DNA from: an uncultured bacterium
GTDB lineage: Bacteria > Bacillota > Clostridia > Lachnospirales > Lachnospiraceae
Assembly (NCBI GenBank): GCA_937916345.1
Contig: CALFUE010000112.1
Coordinates: 1-12,557 of the forward strand
DNA: 12,557 nucleotides
Direction of reading: 5' to 3'
Shown: positions 1 to 6,713 of the stretch, piece after piece
How positions within the stretch are numbered: the first letter of the stretch is position 1
How the letters are laid out: each line of letters begins with the position of its first letter
Notes under the pieces: generated by a model
Database searches by the model: none
The model's input: the letters and a program-made list of their open reading frames with translations, nothing else
What the model was told of the DNA's origin: nothing
Translations under genes and position numbers: made by a program

Positions 1-221
1 GCGCCTGGACCATAAGGAAAGGAACAAAGGCGCCCCAGGCCGCCGGAAAGATCCACACTGATTTCGAGAGAGGCTTCATAAAGGCCGAGGTGGTGGATTA
101 CAAGGCGCTGCTCGGGTGCGGTTCCCTGTCGGCAGCCCGCGAGAAGGGTATCGTAGGTATGGAAGGCAAGGAATACGTCGTAAAGGACGGGGATGTGATT
201 CTGTTCAGATTCAATGTTTAG
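1..221 (+). CDS. ychF: Redox-regulated ATPase YchF (Obg-family), C-terminal fragment
   Basis: Only the last 72 codons are present; the reading frame begins at base 3 and the start lies outside the window. The fragment matches the C-terminal TGS-domain end of YchF/OLA1 proteins: AWTIRKGTKAPQAAG, then IHTDFERGFIKAEV, then the family's typical ending GDVILFRFNV. YchF is a cytoplasmic P-loop protein of the Obg group that prefers ATP to GTP, associates with ribosomes and has been linked to stress responses. The nucleotide-binding G domain is not in the window, so its integrity cannot be judged. The last base of the stop codon is the first G of the GGAGGT ribosome site of nrdR, so the two genes are tightly packed and probably co-transcribed. 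Confidence 0.93.
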   Translation, partial: AWTIRKGTKAPQAAGKIHTDFERGFIKAEVVDYKALLGCGSLSAAREKGIVGMEGKEYVVKDGDVILFRFNV

Positions 222-233
222 GAGGTAGAAATC

Positions 234-686
234 ATGAAATGTCCATATTGTTCAACAGATAATACAAAGGTCATCGATTCCCGCCCTGCCGATGATAATA
301 TGTCGATCAGACGCCGCAGGATCTGCGACAGCTGCGGAAAGAGGTTTACCACCTACGAAAAGATCGAGACGATCCCCCTGATCGTGGTAAAAAAGGATTC
401 TGTAAGGGAGCCATATGACCGCTCAAAGATCGAGGCCGGTGTCCTGCGCGCCTGCCACAAGCTGCCCGTGTCCGTAAACGACATCAACAGGCTCATAGAT
501 GACGTGGAGACTGAGGTCTACTCGAGAGAGGAAAAGGAGATCCCGACCATTGTCATTGGTGAGCTCATTATGGACAAGCTCCGCGCTTTAAACGATGTGG
601 CGTACATCCGTTTCGCCTCGGTTTACAGGGAGTTCAAGGATGTCAACACATTCATGGAAGAACTCAAAAAATTCCTTAAAGATTAA
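234..686 (+). CDS. nrdR: Transcriptional repressor NrdR
   Basis: NrdR senses ATP and dATP and represses ribonucleotide reductase operons by binding NrdR boxes. At 150 residues it is the usual length. An N-terminal zinc ribbon uses C3, C6, C31 and C34 (CPYC and CDSCGKRF), with the conserved basic stretch SIRRRRIC between the pairs. An ATP-cone domain follows, roughly residues 49-139, including VVKKDSVREPYDRSKIEAG and the VAYIRFASVYREF motif. The ATG is well supported by a GGAGGT ribosome site seven bases upstream, which overlaps the ychF stop. No nrd reductase gene is in the window, so NrdR probably acts on targets elsewhere. No NrdR-box-like pair was recognised near this gene. The identification is very secure. 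Confidence 0.97.
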   Translation: MKCPYCSTDNTKVIDSRPADDNMSIRRRRICDSCGKRFTTYEKIETIPLIVVKKDSVREPYDRSKIEAGVLRACHKLPVSVNDINRLIDDVETEVYSREEKEIPTIVIGELIMDKLRALNDVAYIRFASVYREFKDVNTFMEELKKFLKD

Positions 687-693
687 CTATGCG

Positions 694-722
694 TTGACTT
701 TTTTTGTGTTTTTTTGTATAAT
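694..722 (+). promoter_or_regulatory. Vegetative (sigma-A type) promoter upstream of efp
   Basis: In the 78-base gap between nrdR and efp there is TTGACT at 694-699 and a perfect TATAAT at 717-722, separated by 17 bases. This is close to the ideal consensus. The spacer is made almost entirely of T, with two runs of seven. Transcription would start near 729-730, leaving a leader of about 35 bases before the efp ATG. No hairpin precedes it, so some readthrough from nrdR is also possible. It is likely the main promoter for the efp-yqeG-rpiB run and perhaps for genes further down. Confidence 0.85.
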
Positions 723-764
723 TTTATTGTTTGTGCGTAATCACATATTATTTAGGAGGTTTTT

Positions 765-1322
765 ATGATTTCAGCAGGAGATTTCAGAAACGGTGTCACC
801 ATAGAATACGAGGATAATGTTTATCAGATCATCGAGTTTCAGCATGTAAAGCCCGGAAAGGGAGCAGCGTTTGTCCGCACAAAGCTCAAAAATGTTAAGA
901 ACGGAGGTGTAGTCGAGAAGACCTTCCGCCCCACCGAGAAATGCCCTCAGGCACGCATTGACAGAAAGGATATGCAGTATCTCTATGCGGATGGCGATAT
1001 TTATTACTTCATGGATGTTGAAACCTACGACCAGACAGGTCTTAATTCAGACACTATCGGCGATGCCTTGAAATTCGTCAAGGAAAATGAGATGGTAAAA
1101 ATCTGTTCCCACAATGGTAATGTATTCGCAGTAGAGCCTCCTCTCTTCGTTGAGCTGGAGATCTCTGATACAGAGCCCGGCATAAAGGGCGATACGGCTA
1201 CAGGTGCTACAAAGCCCGCAACCGTTGAGACCGGAGCCACTGTTATGGTACCTCTTTTCGTCAACACCGGCGACAAGATAAAGATCGATACCAGAACAGG
1301 CGAGTACCTTTCAAGAGTGTGA
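765..1322 (+). CDS. efp: Translation elongation factor P
   Basis: EF-P binds ribosomes stalled at consecutive prolines and stimulates peptide-bond formation. The 185-residue length is standard. The N-terminal KOW-like domain carries the tip loop VKPGKGAAFVR, with K32 at the position that is modified in many bacteria. Two OB-fold domains follow, with recognisable pieces such as VEKTFRPTEKC, MQYLYADGD, GDTATGATKPATVETGA and the ending IKIDTRTGEYLSRV. The ATG has a strong AGGAGGT site at 754-760. The K32 loop, not the R34-type loop, is the form that B. subtilis modifies with aminopentanol; the modification system here is unknown because none of its genes are present. The stop overlaps the proposed GTG start of yqeG, so the two are translationally coupled. 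Confidence 0.97.
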   Translation: MISAGDFRNGVTIEYEDNVYQIIEFQHVKPGKGAAFVRTKLKNVKNGGVVEKTFRPTEKCPQARIDRKDMQYLYADGDIYYFMDVETYDQTGLNSDTIGDALKFVKENEMVKICSHNGNVFAVEPPLFVELEISDTEPGIKGDTATGATKPATVETGATVMVPLFVNTGDKIKIDTRTGEYLSRV

Positions 1323-1840
1323 GGTCTGTGAAAACAAATAATCTATTTCCAAAAGAGTACTGCAAAAACGCATACGCTGTCAATTACAGAAAGCTTTTTG
1401 CCCTAGGGGTGAGAGGTCTGATATTTGATATTGACAATACAGTGGTGGGAGACAATTGCCCCGCCGATGAGAGAAGCAGGCACCTGGCCCAGGAATTACA
1501 TGTACTGGGCTTTGAGGTGCTGTTTTTGTCTAACAATGGAAAGGAGAGAGTGAAATCTTTTTCGGACCGCATGGCTTACAGTCGTTATATCTGTGACGCC
1601 GCAAAGCCCTCAAAGGAAGGATATGTACGGGCAATGAACATGATGGGCACCGACCGCAGCAATACCGTCATGATCGGAGATCAGATATTTACGGATATCT
1701 GGGGGGCAAACAGAGCAGGAGTTTATTCCATACTGGTGGGGAAGCTCTATTTCAAGGAGCGTAAGCATATATACTTAAAGAGAGTATTAGAGCTGTTTGT
1801 GAAGGCAGCATACTTTATCGGAGGAGGTAAAAGAATATGA
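1319..1840 (+). CDS. yqeG: YqeG family HAD IIIA-type phosphatase
   Basis: This is a 173-residue cytoplasmic HAD-superfamily phosphatase resembling B. subtilis YqeG. Motif I is LIFDIDNTVV with nucleophile D37 and D39. Motif II is LFLSNN around S71. The motif III lysine is K96 in AAKPSKEG. Motif IV is VMIGDQIFTDIWGANRAG with D121 and D126. The physiological substrate of YqeG is not firmly known. The start is uncertain. A GTG at 1319 overlaps the efp stop as GTGA, and a second in-frame GTG sits at 1328; neither has a strong ribosome site, which suggests translation coupled to efp. The stop overlaps the rpiB ATG as ATGA. The protein ends in a basic, hydrophobic stretch typical of the family. Confidence 0.88.
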   Translation: MRSVKTNNLFPKEYCKNAYAVNYRKLFALGVRGLIFDIDNTVVGDNCPADERSRHLAQELHVLGFEVLFLSNNGKERVKSFSDRMAYSRYICDAAKPSKEGYVRAMNMMGTDRSNTVMIGDQIFTDIWGANRAGVYSILVGKLYFKERKHIYLKRVLELFVKAAYFIGGGKRI

Positions 1841-2286
1841 AGATAGCTATCGGAAATGACCACACGGCCTGCGAGCTGAAGAAATCAGTCATCGCGTTCC
1901 TTGAGGAGAAGGGCCACGGCGTGATAAATATGGGACCTGACACGCCGGATCCTGATGACGACTATCCCGCTGTGGGTGAGGCAGTAGGCAGAACCGTAGT
2001 TGCAAAGGAAGCCGATCTCGGCGTTCTGATCTGCGGCACTGGAGTAGGTATATCACTTGCGGCAAACAAGGTGAAGGGAGTGAGGGCAGCGGTATGTTCG
2101 GATCCTGCCACTGCAAGGCTTACCCGTCTTCACAATGACGCGAATATCATAGCCTTTGGCGCCAGGATAGTGGGTCGGGAGCTGGCTCTCGACATAGTCC
2201 GTGCTTTCGTGGACACGGAATTTTCAGGTGAGGAGAGACATATCAGGCGCATTGCGCAGCTTACAGAGATAGAGAACAGAGGTTGA
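1837..2286 (+). CDS. rpiB: Ribose-5-phosphate isomerase B (RpiB/LacAB family)
   Basis: RpiB interconverts ribose 5-phosphate and ribulose 5-phosphate in the non-oxidative pentose phosphate pathway. The 149-residue sequence shows the family hallmarks: the N-terminal GNDHTA with D8 and H9, the catalytic loop ICGTGVG with C66 and T68, and LHNDAN with H99 and N100. The C-terminal RHIRRIAQL supplies arginines suited to sugar-phosphate binding. A strong GGAGG ribosome site sits inside the yqeG end and the ATG overlaps its stop. The stop lies only four bases before the GH74 gene, so this pentose enzyme is directly coupled to a plant-polysaccharide enzyme. RpiB homologues can also isomerise allose 6-phosphate or galactose 6-phosphate; the plain RpiB reading is the most likely. 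Confidence 0.92.
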   Translation: MKIAIGNDHTACELKKSVIAFLEEKGHGVINMGPDTPDPDDDYPAVGEAVGRTVVAKEADLGVLICGTGVGISLAANKVKGVRAAVCSDPATARLTRLHNDANIIAFGARIVGRELALDIVRAFVDTEFSGEERHIRRIAQLTEIENRG

Positions 2287-2290
2287 TCCC

Positions 2291-4603
2291 ATGACAGATG
2301 TAGATTACGAGTATAGGAATCTGCCGATACCCGGTGGCGGTTATGTTACCGGATTTCATTATGATGCAAAGGATAAAGGCACGCTTTATCTGAGGACAGA
2401 TATTGGTGGGATATACCGCTTTGATGGAAAGAGTTGGATCCCGCTGAATGATGATGTGAATATGGATGATATCAGAGCTACATTTCCCATCGCCGTCACC
2501 ACAGACGAGGATCGTCCGGGAAGCCTTTATGTTATTTCAGGTATCTGGGATGATAAGTATATGAAGAAGCACCCGGGAAAGCTCTCCGTTTCCGATGACT
2601 ATGGAAAGACATTTAAGCATTACGAGCTGCCATTCAGAGCTCACGGAAACCTGAATGGGCGAGGTACGGGAGGAAAGCTGATAGTGGACAGAACATTCAG
2701 CTCGCGCCTCATATATGCTTCTCAGGCCGATGGGCTGTGGAAGAGCGCAGACTCCGGTGCAACCTGGGAAAAGCTCGGCGCCATGCCCGAGGAATATCTG
2801 ACATTTGTGGCAGAGACACTTGATAATAGGGCACTCATTGTAGGCACCGCAGGCGTCACTACTACACGAAGTCCGTCACTGCGCGGTCCGGCGCTCTATA
2901 TCTCATACGATAACGGAGAGACCTTTGAGCAGATGCCTCAGCCTGCGGACGGAGAAACAGAGGGAGTAAAAAGAGCAGGCTTCGTGGCACAGCGCGTGGC
3001 AGTAAGCGATAAATATGTTTTTGTAACCATGTCCGTCATGGGCAGGGATGCCTTTGTAGACGAGCTGGGCTATAGCTGTGATGGCGGCAGTGTCATTAAC
3101 GGTCGACTGCTCAGATATGAGATAGATACATCGTCGAAAACGGTTAGTATGACAGATATCACCCCGGAGGGTATAGAGGGAGGTCTGAGCGGTGTGGCGG
3201 TATCGGTTTCAAAGCCCGGCCTTCTCTGTGTTTCGACTATATCAGAGCCTACGGGGGATGCAATATATCGCAGTGAGGACAACGGAGACAGCTGGAAGCT
3301 CATACTAAAGGGACTTGAGACCGGTGAGATGCGTTTTCGGACCTCATATATGAAGCCTCAGTACAATGGTGGCTCAAATATCATCCACTGGCTGACGGAT
3401 CTGGCGATAGATCCTTTTGATGAGAATGTGCTGTGGTTCAACACCGGTACAGGAGTGTTTGAAACCACAAATCTTACCGATGATGTGGTGGTATTTTCTG
3501 ACCGCTGCGACGGGCTGGAGGAGACGGTTCACTTAAACCTCTACTCGCCGCCCTACGGCGATGTACTGCTGGTGGATATACTAGGAGATTTGGGGGGCTT
3601 TGCCTTCAGAACGCTTGATACGACGCCCGACAATTCCTTTGACGATCACGAGGGCAATCGCTATATAACCTGCATAAATGCGGATTACTCCGATGTGGAG
3701 ACAGACACTTGCGTCATCACGGCCCGGGGAAATTGGCGGGGAAAGACTGTCGGCGGATTGATAAAGACCACCGACGGATTTCTCACCTTCGACAGGCTCG
3801 CCAATCCCTTCGGCTTGTCCGAAAAGCTGGATGAGTCCCTTCACATGATAGAGACGCCCAATGTTAACCCGGGGTGGGTGGCACTCAGCGTGGATTGTGA
3901 GAACATCGTGTGGTGTGTAGCAGAGAAGGGTGGCGTGACGCTCCCCATCGACATGGTGGTGGTGAGCCACGACGGCGGAGAGAGCTTTCATCGGGCAAAG
4001 ATATATGATGTTGAAAAAAAAGAGATAGTTTTAAGAAACGGTGAATACAGGGGCTTAAAGGTTTTTTCGGATCGGGTGGTTCCCGAGCTGTTTTACGGCT
4101 TTGATAACCACGGCCATGTATTTATCAGCACGGACTGCGGCAACAGTTTTTATGAGAGAGAGGAAAGTCTTCCGGATTTCGATATCTCAAATATCGACTG
4201 TGCCGACAAATCCTGCGTCAGAGGCGAGTGCGGCAGGATCGGAGTGTTCTATATATCACTTTCGGAGCATGGGCTGATGAAGCTCCATTACGACCCGGGG
4301 ACAGACAAGCTGCGTATCAAAAAGCTGTCATGGGGATCGGATGTGATCTACAATATCGGTCTCGGACTTGGGCGAGAGGACGGAGACTACTTTACAGAGC
4401 CAAAGGCCATATATTTTAACGGCAAGCTGGGAGGAAAGTACGGCTTCTACAGGAGTCTGGACGATATGGCAACCTATGAGCGTATCAACAATGATTCACA
4501 GATGTTCGGGGATATTAACTGTATAGAGGGAGATTCCACGGTCTTCGGCAGATTTTTCATTGGCTCCGGTTCCAGGGGAGTGCTGTACGGGATACCTGTG
4601 TGA
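2291..4603 (+). CDS. GH74-type xyloglucanase / oligoxyloglucan hydrolase, no signal peptide
   Basis: GH74 enzymes hydrolyse the beta-1,4-glucan backbone of xyloglucan or its oligosaccharides and fold as two seven-bladed beta-propellers. The 770-residue protein opens with a typical GH74 start (PGGGYVTG, then YLRTDIGGIYRF). It carries Asp-box repeats near residues 101-108, 152-159, 205-212, 328-335, 559-566 and 613-620 (SDDYGKTF, SADSGATW, SYDNGETF, SEDNGDSW, SHDGGESF, STDCGNSF). D37 in RTDIGG and D433 in LGDLGG align with the two catalytic aspartates of the family. The ending GRFFIGSGSRGVLYG fits the family's C-terminus, so the domain is complete. There is no hydrophobic leader, cellulose-binding module or dockerin, so the protein is predicted to be cytoplasmic. 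The ATG has an AGAGG site eight bases upstream. The GH31 gene follows after 25 bases. Whether it is endo- or reducing-end-specific cannot be read here. A non-xyloglucan substrate is possible. Confidence 0.82.
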   Translation: MTDVDYEYRNLPIPGGGYVTGFHYDAKDKGTLYLRTDIGGIYRFDGKSWIPLNDDVNMDDIRATFPIAVTTDEDRPGSLYVISGIWDDKYMKKHPGKLSVSDDYGKTFKHYELPFRAHGNLNGRGTGGKLIVDRTFSSRLIYASQADGLWKSADSGATWEKLGAMPEEYLTFVAETLDNRALIVGTAGVTTTRSPSLRGPALYISYDNGETFEQMPQPADGETEGVKRAGFVAQRVAVSDKYVFVTMSVMGRDAFVDELGYSCDGGSVINGRLLRYEIDTSSKTVSMTDITPEGIEGGLSGVAVSVSKPGLLCVSTISEPTGDAIYRSEDNGDSWKLILKGLETGEMRFRTSYMKPQYNGGSNIIHWLTDLAIDPFDENVLWFNTGTGVFETTNLTDDVVVFSDRCDGLEETVHLNLYSPPYGDVLLVDILGDLGGFAFRTLDTTPDNSFDDHEGNRYITCINADYSDVETDTCVITARGNWRGKTVGGLIKTTDGFLTFDRLANPFGLSEKLDESLHMIETPNVNPGWVALSVDCENIVWCVAEKGGVTLPIDMVVVSHDGGESFHRAKIYDVEKKEIVLRNGEYRGLKVFSDRVVPELFYGFDNHGHVFISTDCGNSFYEREESLPDFDISNIDCADKSCVRGECGRIGVFYISLSEHGLMKLHYDPGTDKLRIKKLSWGSDVIYNIGLGLGREDGDYFTEPKAIYFNGKLGGKYGFYRSLDDMATYERINNDSQMFGDINCIEGDSTVFGRFFIGSGSRGVLYGIPV

Positions 4604-4628
4604 ATGATGTGTTTAAGGAGAAGTTAGG

Positions 4629-6704
4629 ATGAAGGTTTACAGTGAGAATAAAAAGCTTTATATCAGGGATGGAGCGTCGCTTTTGGTGATCGAGACCTGG
4701 GGAAAGGACTCTTTTCGAGTGCGCATGACAAAGGAAGCGGAGATGGATGCGGCCGACTGGGCGCTCACCGAGAACCCGGAAATGACAGAAGTACAGATCA
4801 CAAAAGAGTCCGTAGATACCACGGATCCCTGGTACCGCTTTGATGAGTACGCGAAGTATCATTCCACCGGAACGGTCTACACCGTAAAAAACGGAAAGAT
4901 ATCTGCTGTGGTAAATTCCGAGGGATGGATATCCTTTTACAATGACAGGGGCGATCTGTTGACGGCAGAGTACTGGCGCAATAGAAACCGCATAAACCGT
5001 TATTGCGTGCCTCTTCGCATAGACGCCAGAGAGCTGAAGCCCGTGGTGGGCAGCAGTGACTATGAGCTCTACGCCAGATTCGAGGCATTCTCCGATGAAA
5101 AGATATTCGGAATGGGACAGTATCAGGATGGTCTTCTGAATAAAAAAGGCGCGGTGCTGGAGTTGGCTCACAGGAATTCCCAGAGCTCGGTTCCGTTTTT
5201 TGTGTCCACCAGGGGCTACGGATTTCTTTGGAACAATCCTGCCATCGGCCGTGTGACATTTGCGAACAATGTGACGGAGTGGTACGCTGCCCGCACGAAA
5301 AAGCTGGATTATTTCATAACGGCGGGAGACACACCTGCGGAGATAGAAAAGAATTATACCGCTGCTGCGGGGCGTACCCCCATGATGCCGGAGTTTGGCA
5401 TGGGGTATTGGCAGTGCAAACTCAGGTACCGCAACCAGGAGGAACTGCTCTCCGTGGTTCGGGAGCACAAGAGGCGCGGTCTGCCGCTTGATGTGATAGT
5501 CATAGATTTCTTCCACTGGAGCAGACAAGGAGATTTCAGATTTGAAAAGAGAGACTGGCCGGATCCGGAGGCTATGGTAAAGGAGCTGAGGGAATACGGC
5601 GTGGAACTGGTGGTTTCCGTTTGGCCTACCGTGGACGAGAAATCCGAGAATTTTGGCGAGATGGCGGAGAACGGTTTCCTGGTAAACGCCGACAGATCAA
5701 ATGCCATCCACATGACATGGATGGGAAATACCACATTTTATGATGCCACTCACCCCGGGGCGCAAAAGTATGTTTGGGAGAAGTGCAAGGAAAATTATTA
5801 TAAATACGGCATCAAGACCTTCTGGCTCGATGAGGCCGAGCCGGAGTACGGTCCTTATGATTTTGATAATTACAGATACTATGAGGGAACAGCCCTATCA
5901 TGCTCAAACCGCTATCCGGTGGGCTATGCAAAGGGATTTTACGATGGGCTGGTAAGCTCGGGCGAAAATGATATCATGTCCCTGGTTCGTACGGCGTGGG
6001 CCGGCTCACAGAAATACGCGGTGCTCACCTGGTCGGGAGATATCTATTCCTCCTTCCGTTCCATGAAGGAGCAGCTGGTGGCCGGACTGTCCATGAGTAT
6101 GGCGGGAATACCCTGGTGGACTAGCGATATCGGGGGATTCCTGGGTGGAGATATATCCGATCCCGATTTCAAGGAGCTTTTAGTCAGATGGTTTGCCTGG
6201 GGCGCCTTCTGTCCGGTATTCCGTATGCATGGTGAGAGGAGTCCCTGGTATGAGCGCGAGGAGGAGTTTATAGACGGAGTCCGTCAGCTTACCAGCGGAC
6301 AGGACAATGAGGTCTGGTCCTTCGGAGAGGACAATTACGAGATACTGAAAAAATATATCTTTGTCAGGGAGAATATGAGAGATTACACGAGAAGCATCAT
6401 GAAGGAGGCTCATGAAAGCGGCGCTCCCGTGATGAGACCTCTCTATTATGATTTTTTTGCTGATGAAAAGGCGGCCGATATAGACGACGAGTACATGTAC
6501 GGTCCGGATCTTTTGGTGGCTCCGGTGATGAGCGCCCATGTGGACAGTCGAAGAGTTTATCTTCCCGCGGGAACATCGTGGATAGAGCTCTCGACAGGAA
6601 AGAAGTACGAGGGAGGAACGACGGTGAATGCGAACGCGCCGATAGATGTCATCCCGGTATTTGCAAGAGAGGGAGCCGCAGTCGCTGACAGGATAGAAAT
6701 CTAA
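4629..6704 (+). CDS. Glycoside hydrolase family 31, probable alpha-xylosidase
   Basis: GH31 enzymes remove alpha-linked xylose or glucose with retention. The 691-residue protein has an N-terminal beta-sandwich (about 1-245), a (beta/alpha)8 barrel (about 250-585) and C-terminal beta domains. Barrel motifs include FGMGYWQCKLRYRNQEE, VIVIDFFHW, WPDPEAMV and SVWPT. The nucleophile is D401 in FWLDEAEPE and the acid/base is D471 in TWSGDIYSSF, 70 residues apart as expected for the family. IPWWTSDIGGF and FRMHGERSPW follow. Start: ATG with AAGGAG eight bases upstream. There is no signal peptide, so it should act in the cytoplasm. The alpha-xylosidase call rests mainly on the adjacent GH74 gene, since xyloglucan carries alpha-1,6-xylose; alpha-glucosidase or alpha-glucosyltransferase activity is a real alternative. 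The stop overlaps the ribosome site of the next gene. Confidence 0.9.
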   Translation: MKVYSENKKLYIRDGASLLVIETWGKDSFRVRMTKEAEMDAADWALTENPEMTEVQITKESVDTTDPWYRFDEYAKYHSTGTVYTVKNGKISAVVNSEGWISFYNDRGDLLTAEYWRNRNRINRYCVPLRIDARELKPVVGSSDYELYARFEAFSDEKIFGMGQYQDGLLNKKGAVLELAHRNSQSSVPFFVSTRGYGFLWNNPAIGRVTFANNVTEWYAARTKKLDYFITAGDTPAEIEKNYTAAAGRTPMMPEFGMGYWQCKLRYRNQEELLSVVREHKRRGLPLDVIVIDFFHWSRQGDFRFEKRDWPDPEAMVKELREYGVELVVSVWPTVDEKSENFGEMAENGFLVNADRSNAIHMTWMGNTTFYDATHPGAQKYVWEKCKENYYKYGIKTFWLDEAEPEYGPYDFDNYRYYEGTALSCSNRYPVGYAKGFYDGLVSSGENDIMSLVRTAWAGSQKYAVLTWSGDIYSSFRSMKEQLVAGLSMSMAGIPWWTSDIGGFLGGDISDPDFKELLVRWFAWGAFCPVFRMHGERSPWYEREEEFIDGVRQLTSGQDNEVWSFGEDNYEILKKYIFVRENMRDYTRSIMKEAHESGAPVMRPLYYDFFADEKAADIDDEYMYGPDLLVAPVMSAHVDSRRVYLPAGTSWIELSTGKKYEGGTTVNANAPIDVIPVFAREGAAVADRIEI

Positions 6705-6713
6705 GGAGACGAA

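Noticed and set aside
694..724. T-rich tract after nrdR as an intrinsic terminator
   Set aside because: No GC-rich stem precedes the T runs, and the tract is better explained as the spacer of the efp promoter.
4014..4021. Run of eight A in the GH74 gene as a frameshift site
   Set aside because: The conserved reading frame continues unchanged on both sides, with Asp-box motifs before and after it. The same applies to the nine-A run at 10173-10181 in metH.
4557..5528. A 323-codon open frame on the - strand opposite the GH31 gene
   Set aside because: It lies entirely across the end of GH74 and the N-terminal half of a clearly conserved GH31 enzyme, its product resembles no protein I know, and it lacks a convincing ribosome site. 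It is a by-product of codon use in the real gene.
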